A stretch of 64,000 nt of DNA from Leuconostoc fallax KCTC 3537 (lineage in GTDB: Bacteria; Bacillota; Bacilli; Lactobacillales; Lactobacillaceae), in NCBI RefSeq assembly GCF_000165675.1, contig NZ_AEIZ01000015.1:1-64000 (forward strand), given 5' to 3'. The translations under genes and the position numbers were made by a program. The notes beneath the pieces were generated by a model. The model had not been told where the DNA came from, did not search any database, and saw only the letters and a list, made by a program, of their open reading frames with translations. Positions 37,584 to 47,762 of the stretch are shown one piece after another (the stretch's first letter is position 1; each line of letters begins with the position of its first letter).

Positions 37584-40013
37584 TTAGTTCGCCACAATAT
37601 TAACTATTTTACCAGGAATAGCAATAATTTTTCGAACCGATAAACCTTCAATACTTTTTTGAACATTTTCGTCTGCTTCTGCTAACGCAATGAGTTGTTC
37701 ACGATCAGCATCTAGTGGCACAGTCATTCGACCTCTTACCTTACCATTCACTTGGAAAACAATTTCGGCAGTATCTTCCACTAATTGTGATGCATCGTAC
37801 TTTGGCCATGCAGCATAACTCAAATCATCAGAATTATCCAATTTAGACCACAACTCTTGCGCAATGTGTGGTGCAATTGGTGCTAATAATTGGATAAAGC
37901 CGTTCATATATTGAACAGGCAACGCCTCGGCTTTATAGGCTTCATTAACAAACACCATTAGCTGGCTAATCGCTGTGTTGAAGCGCATGTTCTCCAAATC
38001 ATCGGTTACTTTCTTAACAGTTTGATGGTAGATTTTATCCAACTCACCGGTATTCACTGTTGTCACATGATCTCGCAAACGATCTTCATCATCAATAAGT
38101 AAACGCCAAACACGATCTAACCAACGGCGTGAGCCACTAATACCTTCCTCAGACCACGGCTTACTCTGCGTCAATGGTCCCATGAACATTTCATACACGC
38201 GCAATGTATCGGCACCATAAGTCGACACGATGTCGTCAGGATTTACCACATTGCCCTTAGATTTAGACATTTTTTCATGGTTTTCACCCAAAATCATGCC
38301 TTGGTTCACCAACTTTTGGAATGGTTCCTTAGTTGGTACCACACCCAAATCATATAAGAATTTATGCCAGAATCGCGCATAAAGCAAGTGCAAAACGGCA
38401 TGCTCCGCACCACCTACGTACAAGTCAACATTCATCCAATAATCTAGTTTATCTTTAGAAGCCAATGCTTCATTGTTATGCGGATCAACATAACGCAAGA
38501 AATACCAAGAAGATCCTGCCCATTGTGGCATAGTATTCGTTTCACGACGACCTTTCATACCATCTTCACGAGTCACTTTTAACCATTCTGTGGCATTAGC
38601 TAATGGTGATTCACCGTTACCAGTTGGCTTCAATTGATCTTGGGTCAAATGTGGCAAGCGCAATGGTAGCTCATTTTCAGGAACAAGTGATTTCGTACCA
38701 TCTTCCCAATGAATCACAGGAATCGGCTCACCCCAATAACGTTGGCGTGAGAAAATCCAATCACGAAGACGATAGTTAACTTGTTCATGTCCCTTTTCAT
38801 GTTCTTCTAACCAAGTGATGGTTTCAGCAATGGCATCTGCTTTATTTTTACCATTCAAGAAATCAGAATTAATGTGTAGTCCATCCCCTGTATAAGCAGC
38901 TTGTGTGACATCGCCACCTTCAATAACTGGGCGAATCGGCAAATCAAACTTCTTAGCAAAATCATAATCACGTTCATCATGTGCAGGAACAGCCATAATT
39001 GCACCTGTCCCATAACTCGACAAAACATAATCCGCAATCCAAATTGGCAATTGTTCACCATTAATCGGATTAACACCATATGCACCTGTGAATGCACCTG
39101 TTTTATCCTTATTTAAATCTGTTCGTTCTAAATCAGACTTGGTTGCAATTTGCTCTTTATAAGCCTTAACCGCTGCTTGTTGTTCAGGTGTTGTAATTTG
39201 ATCAACAAGATCATGTTCTGGTGCTAATACCATATAAGCTGCGCCAAACAATGTATCTGGACGTGTTGTATAGACTTCAACTTGCTTATCTTTAGATCCA
39301 GCAACATCAAAAAATACCGACGCTCCTGTTGACTTTCCAATCCAATTGCGTTGTTGTTCTTTGATTGCTTCTGGCCAATCTAAATCGTCTAAATCAGATA
39401 ACAAACGCTCGGCATAGGCTGTAATTTTAAGTACCCACTGTTTCATTGGTACCCGATAAACATCATACCCGCCACGTTCAGTCTTACCATTAATAACTTC
39501 TTCATTGGCAACGACGATACCGCCACCCGGGAAATCCGGCGCCCAATTGACCATCATTTCATCTTCGTAAGCTAATCCCTTTTCGTATAGCTTCTCAAAT
39601 ATCCATTGTGACCATTTATAAAATTCTGGATCAGTGGTATTAATTTCGCGTGACCAATCAATAGAAAATCCTAGAGATTTCACTTGTTTTTTGAATACTT
39701 CAATATTTTGATTCGTGAATTCGGCTGGATTATTTCCTGTTTTAATCGCATATTGTTCAGCCGGCAAGCCAAAAGCATCCCATCCCATTGGATGCAACAC
39801 ATTAAAACCTTGTGCTCGCTTATAACGGCTCATAATATCAGTCGCTGTATATCCTTCAGGATGTCCAACGTGTAATCCCTGTCCTGATGGATAAGGAAAC
39901 ATATCCATTGCATAATATTTAGGTTTATTTGTATCTTCAGTTACTTCAAAAGTATGATTGTCGTCCCAAAATTTTTGCCATTTGGTTTCGACTTCTTGGT
40001 GATTATAGGCCAT
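37584..40013 (-). CDS. leuS: Leucyl-tRNA synthetase
   Basis: This 809-residue class I synthetase has the HIGH motif [17 protein letters not shown], the CP1 editing domain ([19 protein letters not shown]), [14 protein letters not shown] and the C-terminal anticodon-binding part. A T-box leader upstream controls it according to tRNA-Leu charging. The ATG has a GGGGAA ribosome site. Confidence 0.97.
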   Translation of the reverse strand: MAYNHQEVETKWQKFWDDNHTFEVTEDTNKPKYYAMDMFPYPSGQGLHVGHPEGYTATDIMSRYKRAQGFNVLHPMGWDAFGLPAEQYAIKTGNNPAEFTNQNIEVFKKQVKSLGFSIDWSREINTTDPEFYKWSQWIFEKLYEKGLAYEDEMMVNWAPDFPGGGIVVANEEVINGKTERGGYDVYRVPMKQWVLKITAYAERLLSDLDDLDWPEAIKEQQRNWIGKSTGASVFFDVAGSKDKQVEVYTTRPDTLFGAAYMVLAPEHDLVDQITTPEQQAAVKAYKEQIATKSDLERTDLNKDKTGAFTGAYGVNPINGEQLPIWIADYVLSSYGTGAIMAVPAHDERDYDFAKKFDLPIRPVIEGGDVTQAAYTGDGLHINSDFLNGKNKADAIAETITWLEEHEKGHEQVNYRLRDWIFSRQRYWGEPIPVIHWEDGTKSLVPENELPLRLPHLTQDQLKPTGNGESPLANATEWLKVTREDGMKGRRETNTMPQWAGSSWYFLRYVDPHNNEALASKDKLDYWMNVDLYVGGAEHAVLHLLYARFWHKFLYDLGVVPTKEPFQKLVNQGMILGENHEKMSKSKGNVVNPDDIVSTYGADTLRVYEMFMGPLTQSKPWSEEGISGSRRWLDRVWRLLIDDEDRLRDHVTTVNTGELDKIYHQTVKKVTDDLENMRFNTAISQLMVFVNEAYKAEALPVQYMNGFIQLLAPIAPHIAQELWSKLDNSDDLSYAAWPKYDASQLVEDTAEIVFQVNGKVRGRMTVPLDADREQLIALAEADENVQKSIEGLSVRKIIAIPGKIVNIVAN

Positions 40014-40044
40014 AATTATTCCCCTTAAAAATTTTAAAATATTA

Positions 40045-40262
40045 AAAAACGCCCTATAGCATACTAAAAAAGTATACCATAGGACGATTAAAATCGTGGT
40101 ACCACCTACGTTTACGTTCTAGATGTAACAATACATCTAACGCCTTATCTTAATCTTAACGCGATTGCACGTGATAACTACTGAGTCGTTCACTATCAGA
40201 TTGACTAACCGAGTTCACTACTTTGCTTGATGAGCTTTCAGCACCGCCCATTCTCTGATGGC
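40045..40262 (-). promoter_or_regulatory. T-box leader of leuS
   Basis: On the minus strand the conserved T-box AGGTGGTACCACG lies at 40095-40107. It is followed by a terminator (CGTCCTATGGTATAC with GTATGCTATAGGGCG, then TTTTTT, 40045-40086). Upstream is a long structured Stem I region. A CTC triplet at 40211-40213 is a candidate Leu specifier, but I cannot fold the stem to confirm it. This explains the 301-base gap before leuS. Confidence 0.9.
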
Positions 40263-40314
40263 CACAGTATAGTTAATAGTGTTAGTTTATATGCATTTAA
40301 TTGTAGCACATGCT

Positions 40315-40617
40315 TTATTGAAATTCAGATAAAAAATGCATTAAATACTTTTCAGCAACAACTTCATGAGTCCAACGTTGTAATGGTACAAAATCGTGAC
40401 GCTGATTAAACGGTAAATCAGCAGTGTGCAACACAGCTACAAAACGATTATTTTCGGTGAGAAAGACCTGACCAATTTTGGAAAAAGTACCTTTCGTATG
40501 TTTACCAGTACGCCATACATTAACTTTGGCATTAGCATCTGGTAAATATTGTCCAGATGCATCCTGTTTGACAACAATACCAAAAAACTTTTGTGTGTCA
40601 TATTTTGACTTACTCAT
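40315..40617 (-). CDS. Orphan 100-residue protein coupled to the carB-like gene
   Basis: I do not recognise this protein. It is soluble, lacks a signal peptide, and is rich in Lys, Gln, His and aromatic residues. It starts with an ATG at 40617 inside the last codons of the carB-like gene (8-base overlap), so translation is probably coupled. A role together with the pseudo-carbamoyl-phosphate synthetase is an inference from this arrangement only. The T-box leader of leuS begins about 50 bases downstream. Confidence 0.6.
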   Translation of the reverse strand: MSKSKYDTQKFFGIVVKQDASGQYLPDANAKVNVWRTGKHTKGTFSKIGQVFLTENNRFVAVLHTADLPFNQRHDFVPLQRWTHEVVAEKYLMHFLSEFQ

Positions 40618-43087
40618 CAGTAATACTTACTCCCATCTCAAAGCGTGTACTATCAATATCATTTTGCGACTGCAAGTGTAAGCTATAGTCAACATGCGCA
40701 TCAATCATCTTAATTTGCGTTTGCGTTTGACATTTTGTATTTAACTCGGATAACAATTGATAATCTTCTTCTGTCAAACGATTTAACATTGCCCGAACTG
40801 TTAGACGAATCCATTGCACTTGCATGGCCTTATTCAAAAAAGCAACTTGGCCAAATGGCATTGGTCGTAACCATGTGTCATGGTCAATGGGTTGCGTGTT
40901 GACAGACACCATTGGTTTAGTATCGTTGATATACCATATAATTTGATAGACTCCTGGTGACGGACATTGTTCAGGATCAATACCAATTGGTGCTGTAATT
41001 TTTTGCTTTAAAATACGCAACTTACCCACTGTATGTTGTGTGATATTAAGCGGATAAATATCATGACCATCAAAGAAGAAATTCAAAGCAAACTCAGACT
41101 GTTCTGTTGTAGGACCACTAGGCACGTGCTTTTGTTTGGGCATAATTAACACGTTTTGTTCCAAATCACGTAATGCTTGAATTAATTTTCGGCGATTACC
41201 AGACACAATAATGGCTTTTGGTTGTTCAACTTCTACGACTTTCATAATGTCTGAAATTTCTAGCGGTTCTAAGTATTGCTTATCCGCCAAATGTGGCATC
41301 AATGTCGCATCATGCGGATTATTATTCATAATAACCGTATGATATTGCAATCTTCTCAATTCTGATAGCACCGTAGTCATGAGATAGCCACTCGCAGCAG
41401 AATCTCCCATTCTAAAAGCACCATTACCAATAACTAGAATGGAATCTGTCGCAACTTGGGTAGATTCGTTTTCTTCTTCGTAAGTCGCATAATACTGATG
41501 TGCATGTTCAGGAAATTCTCCAGCAGATGGCTCAACAGCTTTATAAGTCACATCAATTTGATTTTCTTGTGCTAAGGTACGAATGATTTCAAAACTCGTA
41601 TGCCAGAATCGCGCAATAAGGCCATCAGATAAGCCGTGTTCTTTAGCGTTTTTGAGTGCACCAATATTATCAACAGCAGCCTCAACGCTTTCTTCTAAAC
41701 GTAATAAGCGCTGTAACTGATAAAAATAAAATTCATCAATATGCGTTAATTCGGCTAATTCATCAACCTCGTAGCCCCGCTTAATGGCCTCAATTAGCAA
41801 TAAGACGCGATTATCTTGTGGATGAATTAATTGCTGAATTAATTCATCATCACTAATCCCCTGCATAAAAGTGGGTGAGAAACTCGCGTTATTGAAATGT
41901 GCTGAACGGATTGCTTTTTCTAACGCTTCAATAAAGGTACGACCAAAACCTAATACTGTACCAACAGATTTTTGAATACTACTTAACTGACGGTTAACCT
42001 GAACACCTGATTCTGCCAGTTCACCAAAAGGAAAAACTGGTAATTTAACCACAACATGATCCATCATCGGTTCCATGATGGCAGTTTTAGTATGAAAATA
42101 ATGGGGCAACCTAATTTCATCCAATGGCACACCAATCGCAAGATTAATCGCAACTAATATAGTCGGATAGCCAGTCGCCAAAGTTGTACGCATCGCCATT
42201 TGATCGATATAAGGCGATACCTTGATAATGAATATCTCGCCAGAATCGTCATCAACAGCAAACTGCACATGCATTGTGCCCTCAAGTTGTAACAAATCAG
42301 CGATGTCAAAAGCATATTTTCTCAATTTTTGGAGTACTTGATCTTGCAATGTTAATACGGGTGAAATGCTGAGTGAGTCAATTGTATGAATACCAATGGG
42401 ATCCATATCTTCACTTGCGCCAACACGTAACTTATTGCCACGTCTATCCCGCATAACTTGTAAGCTTACTTCTTTTAAGCCATTAATAGCACGAGAAAAG
42501 ACTACTTCCTGTGTTAACGACTGTGTTTTAACTTGGTTAAAAATTTCATCAAAATCATCAACTCGTTCAACAATACGTCTCGTATTTTGAACAATAGGAT
42601 GCAAGGCGCGAATCATTAATGGTAATCGCACTTGACGCAATAAGTCATTAGCTTCATCTCGAGCATGAACAACGTGATTCGTAATAACTGGTAAGCCAGC
42701 TTCTGCTAAATAATCGGTCATTGCCGCAACGTTGACAGTCTTTAGCATCATTTCAATGCTCAATCCCAAAGTTTGTGGCAAAGGACCATCGCCCTTTTGC
42801 CAATCTTGCACGACCTGAGTCCAAATACGCAAGGCTCGATCGCCACCAAAAAGTGGAATAACAGTGTCAATATCTTCTTGATGAATAATATTTTTTATAT
42901 TTTTGGTCGTTAATGGTTGCCAAAAAACTTGTGCTGCTAAGCTCTCCAAAGAAAGTGAATACGGATTTTCATCAATTAAATAGGCTTCTAACCCAAACTG
43001 ATTCAACTCTGGCATCACTTGAAAAATAGCAGCATCATGTTCTGATTCACGGCCAAAATCATTAGGCCCAGAACCAATAAACAACAC
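40610..43087 (-). CDS. Degenerate carbamoyl-phosphate synthetase large-subunit-like protein
   Basis: The protein is 825 residues long, against about 1060 for CarB. The first ATP-grasp half is recognisable (FIGSGPNDFG, VNVAAMTDYLAEAGLPV, DPIGIHTIDSLSISP). However, the glycine-rich ATP loop is replaced by ALHPIVQNTRR (residues 161-171), and the metal site IEMNPR reads IKVSPY (288-293). A helical oligomerisation-like domain follows (about 400-500), then a second pre-ATP-grasp fold (DSILVIGNGAF at 548-558, NNNPHDATL). The second ATP-grasp itself is missing. The start is a GTG at 43087 with no ribosome site, 11 bases after the carA-like stop. No frameshift occurs in 2.5 kb. Likely a pseudoenzyme. 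Confidence 0.85.
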   Translation of the reverse strand: MLFIGSGPNDFGRESEHDAAIFQVMPELNQFGLEAYLIDENPYSLSLESLAAQVFWQPLTTKNIKNIIHQEDIDTVIPLFGGDRALRIWTQVVQDWQKGDGPLPQTLGLSIEMMLKTVNVAAMTDYLAEAGLPVITNHVVHARDEANDLLRQVRLPLMIRALHPIVQNTRRIVERVDDFDEIFNQVKTQSLTQEVVFSRAINGLKEVSLQVMRDRRGNKLRVGASEDMDPIGIHTIDSLSISPVLTLQDQVLQKLRKYAFDIADLLQLEGTMHVQFAVDDDSGEIFIIKVSPYIDQMAMRTTLATGYPTILVAINLAIGVPLDEIRLPHYFHTKTAIMEPMMDHVVVKLPVFPFGELAESGVQVNRQLSSIQKSVGTVLGFGRTFIEALEKAIRSAHFNNASFSPTFMQGISDDELIQQLIHPQDNRVLLLIEAIKRGYEVDELAELTHIDEFYFYQLQRLLRLEESVEAAVDNIGALKNAKEHGLSDGLIARFWHTSFEIIRTLAQENQIDVTYKAVEPSAGEFPEHAHQYYATYEEENESTQVATDSILVIGNGAFRMGDSAASGYLMTTVLSELRRLQYHTVIMNNNPHDATLMPHLADKQYLEPLEISDIMKVVEVEQPKAIIVSGNRRKLIQALRDLEQNVLIMPKQKHVPSGPTTEQSEFALNFFFDGHDIYPLNITQHTVGKLRILKQKITAPIGIDPEQCPSPGVYQIIWYINDTKPMVSVNTQPIDHDTWLRPMPFGQVAFLNKAMQVQWIRLTVRAMLNRLTEEDYQLLSELNTKCQTQTQIKMIDAHVDYSLHLQSQNDIDSTRFEMGVSITDE

Positions 43088-43098
43088 TTTTTTATTTT

Positions 43099-44181
43099 TT
43101 ATGACTGAACGTGTTCGACATAATCCTCTACTGTATCAAAAAAGTCTGCAAATATTGTTGTCGCATCCAACGGTCCTGGCGCACCATCTGGGAAAAACTG
43201 AACACTAAAGGCAGGATAATCACGATGACGTAATCCTTGAATGGCACCATCAACTAAATCACGGTGTGTTACAAATAATTTGTTGCGATCAATAGACTCA
43301 GGATCAACTGCATAACCTTGTCCTTGCATTGCATACATCATCTGTCTGGAAACGATTTCTTCTATGGGATGATTCATACCATGATGTTCAGATGATAATG
43401 GTAATAGTTCTGCATCATTAGCCAACGCAAAAAGCTCATGTCCAAGACCAATACCAAGCATGGGTGCTTTTGTTTGTAAAACACGAATCAAGGTTAATAC
43501 ACTATCCGGTAACACTCGTGGATCACCAGGTCCAGTGGATAATACAATACCATCAGGGTCCAAGGTTAATACTTCTTCAACTGTTGTTGTATATGGCATA
43601 ACCGATACATTTGCATCATAATCATCCAACATGCGTAGTATGCCATGCTTTAACCCGAAGTCAATCACAACAATATGTCGACCTCTACCTGGATTAGCAT
43701 ATGGTTTAACTGTTGCAGTATTAGCAACTTGCTTATTGGTCAAAACCGTGGCAACTAATTGATCTTTAGCATGATCATCAGCAAAATCAACAATTGAAGC
43801 CTTTTGTGAACCCGTTTCACGTAAATGACGAATTAATTTACGTGTATCAACATGATATAGTCCAGGAATATTATGTTGCTTTAAAAATCGGTCCAAATTC
43901 ATACGTCGTTGTCGATTAACAGAAACTTCAGCTAAATCGTGGACAATCATCCCCCGAATAGTCGGTTTCATAGATTCGTAAGCACCAGCATGAATACCGG
44001 CCGCACCAACTATCGGTGTTGCAAATACAATAATTTGATTATCATAAACGGGATCTGTGATGATTTCTTGATACCCAGTCATAGCTGTATGAAACACAAT
44101 TTCGCCAAATGTCGTTGCAGGTGCACCAAAACTTTCACCCGCAAAAACCGTTCCATCCTCTAAAATAAGATGCCGTTGCAT
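43099..44181 (-). CDS. Degenerate carbamoyl-phosphate synthetase small-subunit-like protein (no glutaminase triad)
   Basis: This 360-residue CarA homologue has the full CarA layout: N-terminal domain (LEDGTVFAGESFGAP, TGYQEIITDPVYD) and a class I amidotransferase-like domain. The nucleophile motif GICLGH reads GIGLGH with Gly at residue 245 in place of Cys. The HPE of FSVQYHPEASPGP reads FPD (330-332) within FSVQFFPDGAPGP, so the His is lost and the Glu is an Asp. The QNHG loop is also changed. Glutamine hydrolysis by this protein is therefore very unlikely. The gene is intact and lies between pyrR and the carB-like gene. Confidence 0.88.
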   Translation of the reverse strand: MQRHLILEDGTVFAGESFGAPATTFGEIVFHTAMTGYQEIITDPVYDNQIIVFATPIVGAAGIHAGAYESMKPTIRGMIVHDLAEVSVNRQRRMNLDRFLKQHNIPGLYHVDTRKLIRHLRETGSQKASIVDFADDHAKDQLVATVLTNKQVANTATVKPYANPGRGRHIVVIDFGLKHGILRMLDDYDANVSVMPYTTTVEEVLTLDPDGIVLSTGPGDPRVLPDSVLTLIRVLQTKAPMLGIGLGHELFALANDAELLPLSSEHHGMNHPIEEIVSRQMMYAMQGQGYAVDPESIDRNKLFVTHRDLVDGAIQGLRHRDYPAFSVQFFPDGAPGPLDATTIFADFFDTVEDYVEHVQS

Positions 44182-44210
44182 TGGTAACTCCTCTACATCA
44201 AATCATCATA

Positions 44211-44741
44211 TTAATTGATGATTTCAACTGCGTCTTTACCATCAATTTCTTTGACAAAGACTTTAATATGTTCTGCCTGTGCTGTTGGAATGTTTTTACC
44301 GACAAAATCAGCGCGAATTGGTAATTCACGATGGCCACGATCAACTAATACAGCTAACGAAATACTTTTAGGACGTCCTACATGAATTAACGCATCCAAA
44401 GCCGCACGAATTGTCCGTCCAGTAAACAAAACATCATCAATCAGTACAATATTTTTATCAGTAATGTTCATTTTATCTTCTGAATTCAAACCTAAATTAT
44501 CGCTATCATGATTCGTTACATCATCACGGAAATTGGTTACATCAATCGCCATAATTGGAATAGAAATATCTTCCAATTGTGCCAAGCGATTACCAATGCG
44601 ATGTGCTAGATATTCGCCACGTGTTTTAATACCGACTAATACTAAATCCTGGCCGCCTTTGTTTCTTTCAATAATTTCATATGTAATACGTGTTAGTGCA
44701 CGTTGGAGTGAAGCATTATCTAGAACTTCTTTTTTACTCAT
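44211..44741 (-). CDS. pyrR: Bifunctional pyr operon regulator / uracil phosphoribosyltransferase PyrR
   Basis: This 176-residue PyrR has the PRPP-binding motif [19 protein letters not shown]. In Bacillus and lactic acid bacteria PyrR binds pyr mRNA leaders in response to UMP. Here it sits 21 bases after rluD and 30 bases before the carA-like gene. I see no obvious PyrR-binding attenuator within the short gaps, so its target may be elsewhere. Confidence 0.94.
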   Translation of the reverse strand: MSKKEVLDNASLQRALTRITYEIIERNKGGQDLVLVGIKTRGEYLAHRIGNRLAQLEDISIPIMAIDVTNFRDDVTNHDSDNLGLNSEDKMNITDKNIVLIDDVLFTGRTIRAALDALIHVGRPKSISLAVLVDRGHRELPIRADFVGKNIPTAQAEHIKVFVKEIDGKDAVEIIN

Positions 44742-44761
44742 TTCTTCTCCTTAACTCTCAA

Positions 44762-45669
44762 TTACTCATACAATGGTGTTAATGTATCTAAAGCCTGCTG
44801 AAAATATACTGGCAATGGGCTGTCAAATGTCAATTCTGCTTGTGTTGTTGGTTGCATCAAAGATAATGTTTTGGCATGTAATAACTGTCCATGCAACGTA
44901 ACATTAGGCATTTTCGGCGCATTACCATACACTGGATCACCAACAATAGGATGCCCAATATATGTCATATGAACACGAATTTGATGTGTACGCCCCGTTT
45001 CAAGACGTACTTTCAGCAATGTATAACCGACATAGCGCTGTACCACTTCAAAATGTGTAACAGCTGGCTTGCCGTCTGACACAATCGCCTGCTTTTTACG
45101 GTCAATTTTATGCCGTGCTATCGGTGCGTTTACTGTACCACTATTTTCCTTAAATTCACCGCGAACTAATGCGTAATAAATTCGTTGGTTTTTATGTGCT
45201 TTCAGTTGGGCTGACAGCGCTTGATGCGCTGTATCATTTTTTGCAACCATTAACAGACCACTTGTATCGCGATCAATACGATGTACAATGCCTGGTCTAA
45301 ATTCCCCATTGATAGTCGAAAGCGGTGCATGATGAAGTAACGCGTTCACCAATGTGCCCGAACTATGACCTGCTGATGGGTGTACGACCATTCCTTGCGG
45401 CTTATTAACCACTAAAAGATCGTCATCTTCGTAGACAATGTTCAAAGGTATTGCTTCAGGTTCAATTGTTGTCGCTTGGACCTTTGGTGGTGTAATGACA
45501 ATAATGTCACCTTTATTAACTTTGTAAGATTGCTTCACTTTTTTTGATTGACCAAAATTTGTCCATTATTGAGCCAATCCGTTATTTTAGACCGAGAATA
45601 TCCTAAATTTTCTTTTGCGAGTACCGCGTCTATACGCCCTTGTTGCTGTTCTATTATGATATCATGCAT
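44762..45669 (-). CDS. rluD: RluD-family 23S rRNA pseudouridine synthase (frameshifted in this sequence)
   Basis: The protein is about 302 residues: an N-terminal S4-type RNA-binding domain (RIDAVLAKENLGYSRSKI) and a pseudouridine synthase domain with the catalytic-aspartate motif HRIDRDTSGLLMVAK. The frame is broken in the T run at 45539-45545; one added base joins ILVNQKK to VKQSYKVNKG. The start is the ATG at 45669. RluD/RluA relatives make pseudouridines in 23S rRNA. rluD before pyrR is a common order in lactic acid bacteria. Confidence 0.9.
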
Positions 45670-45679
45670 TTATTTTGCC

Positions 45680-46060
45680 CTATTTTGGTAAAGACTGTCT
45701 AATTGAATCCGCAATATTACGGCTCACCCAATACTTACGTTGCCGACCTGCTCGTTCAAAAGACAGCTTTTGTCCTTTCAATTGAACATTTTTTAAAGTT
45801 GTTAAAGAGAATTGTTCATATTCTGTCAAAAATATGCGACCCAAAAAGACCTCTCCGCCAGCAATGTATATCCGACGACGAAGTATCAATAATAAACCAA
45901 CTGCTATAGAAACAATAGTAAAAATAATCAATAATAAATTAAACTTAAAGTTGACTTCAATCCACATTGCACCAGATAAGGCAATGAGAATGCCCCACCA
46001 AAGCCAGCCAATTTGTCCAACCACATCAATTGGTTGGAAATAACCACGTTTTGGAATCAT
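45680..46060 (-). CDS. EbsA-like membrane protein
   Basis: This 126-residue protein has two hydrophobic helices (QIGWLWWGILIALSGAMWIEV, NLLLIIFTIVSIAVGLLLIL) and a positively charged C-terminal half. It resembles the EbsA family found next to an RNase H-like gene in enterococci and lactobacilli. The divergent RNase H-like gene here supports that assignment, but the family's function is not known. It lies 10 bases before rluD. Confidence 0.55.
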   Translation of the reverse strand: MIPKRGYFQPIDVVGQIGWLWWGILIALSGAMWIEVNFKFNLLLIIFTIVSIAVGLLLILRRRIYIAGGEVFLGRIFLTEYEQFSLTTLKNVQLKGQKLSFERAGRQRKYWVSRNIADSIRQSLPK

Positions 46061-46177
46061 TTTAAAACCTCTCCAACTTATTTTATCATGTTTAGTGCTG
46101 AATTTACTGAATGACCTAAACTGATTCAGTAATTATTTAACATATACGTTAAACTTAACCTAAAGGAAATAGTGAAT

Positions 46178-46567
46178 ATGATTCGTTTATATTGTGATGC
46201 TGCGCGTCAGCAACATTCTGGTGTCAGCACCGCTGGTGCCATTGTCATCGTCAACAAACAACAGCAACAATTCAAAACTACCTTGGGCCCGTTACCAGAT
46301 AACCATGCAGCCGAATTTACTGCATTGTTATGGATCTTACAACAATTATCATTGCAAGACGCCATGTTAACGATATACGTTGACTCAAAAATTGTCGCTG
46401 ATTCGCTTAACAAACAATATGCTAAACATTACCAAGCATATGTTGATGATATTTGGTTGATATTAAATCAAGTTAAATTTGTATCTATTGAATGGATAAG
46501 TGAAAAGGAAAATCTCGGTGCCCATCATTTAGCATTGCAAATGCTCCATCAAAAAAACAAGTCATAA
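46178..46567 (+). CDS. RNase HI-like protein
   Basis: This is a protein of about 130 residues with the RNase H fold. The catalytic carboxylates are visible in IRLYCDAA (Asp), HAAEFTALLW (Glu) and YVDSKIV (Asp). It lacks the N-terminal hybrid-binding domain of Bacillus-type RnhA enzymes. The start at ATG 46178 follows AAAGGAAATA; a GTG two codons earlier is also possible. Its natural partner (EbsB/RnhA next to EbsA) is the divergent gene. Confidence 0.8.
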   Translation: MIRLYCDAARQQHSGVSTAGAIVIVNKQQQQFKTTLGPLPDNHAAEFTALLWILQQLSLQDAMLTIYVDSKIVADSLNKQYAKHYQAYVDDIWLILNQVKFVSIEWISEKENLGAHHLALQMLHQKNKS

Positions 46568-46582
46568 ATATGACTTGTTTTT
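46554..46582 (+). terminator. Bidirectional terminator after the RNase H-like gene
   Basis: AAACAAGTCATA and TATGACTTGTTT form a nearly perfect inverted repeat with A and T tracts. Confidence 0.8.
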
Positions 46583-46592
46583 CATTGCGTAT

Positions 46593-47726
46593 TTATCTTT
46601 CACGTTTACCCCAAAATTGGAAATAGTCAACACGTAAAGCACCGTTGTATAGCTTTCTTTTCTTCGTTGCCTTTTGACCAAATGATTTTTCAAAATCTAA
46701 ATCACTCGTCAAAATATATTTACTCCAACTGGGCATCTGCTTATAGACTTTGCCCATCTGCGCATAAAGCTCTCTGGCAGCTTCTAATTCACCCAAACGT
46801 TCACCGTACGGTGGATTAGATACAAGTACGCCATTTAATTGGTCCGTTTGCCAATCTTTGGCAGCTAATTGCTTAAACGTAATATCTTGTGATAACCCAG
46901 CATGTTTTGCGTTTTCATTGGCAATGGCAATCATATTTTCGTCAATATCATAGCCTGTAATATCCAATGTTCTATCGTAATCAGCTTTACTTTCAGCCTC
47001 ATCACGCACTTCGTCGGATAACTTTTCATCAAACCAATCCATATCCTCAATTGCAAAACGACGTGTTAATCCTGGTGCCAGATTTCGACCGATTAAGGCC
47101 GCTTCAATCGGTATCGTTCCTGATCCAGTCGTGGGATCAACAAATGGCCGATCTGGATGCCAATTCGTTAACATTACAAGTGCTGCAGCAAAGTTTTCTT
47201 TCAGAGGCGCACCCCCTTTATTGACACGATAACCACGTTTGAATAGACTTTCGCCGGTTGTATCCAAAGTTAATAAAACATGATCCTTTTCAATTTGAAC
47301 TTCAAGTTGTGCAAAAAATCCTGTTTCTGGTAGACGTGTTCGGACATGATAGGCTTGCTTTAGGCGCTCAACAATGGCCTTTTTAGTGATAGCTTGAACA
47401 TCTGGCACACTAAATAATGTTGATTTTCTAGAACGACCAGCTACTGGAAATTGCGAATCGTAATTCAAATACTCTTCCCAAGGCAGTGCTTTAACTTGTT
47501 CAAATAAACTATCGAACGTTGTTGCCTCAAATTCACCGACAATAATTTTAATTCTATCTGCAGTCCGTAACCAGACATTGGTATTTAAAATATCACGCTG
47601 CGTCCCTTGGAATCGAACACGATAATTCTCAACCTGATGATTGTAACCCAATTGATCAAGTTCTTTGCCAACAAGTGATTCAATACCAGCAGCTGCTGTG
47701 GCCATTATTTGATAAGTTTTTGTCAT
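46593..47726 (-). CDS. THUMP-domain 23S rRNA guanine N2-methyltransferase, RlmL N-terminal-like
   Basis: The protein is about 377 residues. An N-terminal THUMP domain is followed by a class I SAM-dependent methyltransferase domain. DPTTGSGTIPIEAALIGRN and the catalytic NPPYGERLG mark the RlmL/YpsC family that methylates rRNA guanines. The start at ATG 47726 follows AAAGAGGAAATA; an earlier ATG has no ribosome site. Confidence 0.9.
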   Translation of the reverse strand: MTKTYQIMATAAAGIESLVGKELDQLGYNHQVENYRVRFQGTQRDILNTNVWLRTADRIKIIVGEFEATTFDSLFEQVKALPWEEYLNYDSQFPVAGRSRKSTLFSVPDVQAITKKAIVERLKQAYHVRTRLPETGFFAQLEVQIEKDHVLLTLDTTGESLFKRGYRVNKGGAPLKENFAAALVMLTNWHPDRPFVDPTTGSGTIPIEAALIGRNLAPGLTRRFAIEDMDWFDEKLSDEVRDEAESKADYDRTLDITGYDIDENMIAIANENAKHAGLSQDITFKQLAAKDWQTDQLNGVLVSNPPYGERLGELEAARELYAQMGKVYKQMPSWSKYILTSDLDFEKSFGQKATKKRKLYNGALRVDYFQFWGKRER

Positions 47727-47762
47727 TATTTCCTCTTTAATCATGTTAAAATGAACGTTACT

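Noticed and set aside
40014-40314. Possible small gene in the leuS upstream gap
   Set aside because: The gap is fully explained by a T-box leader and its terminator.
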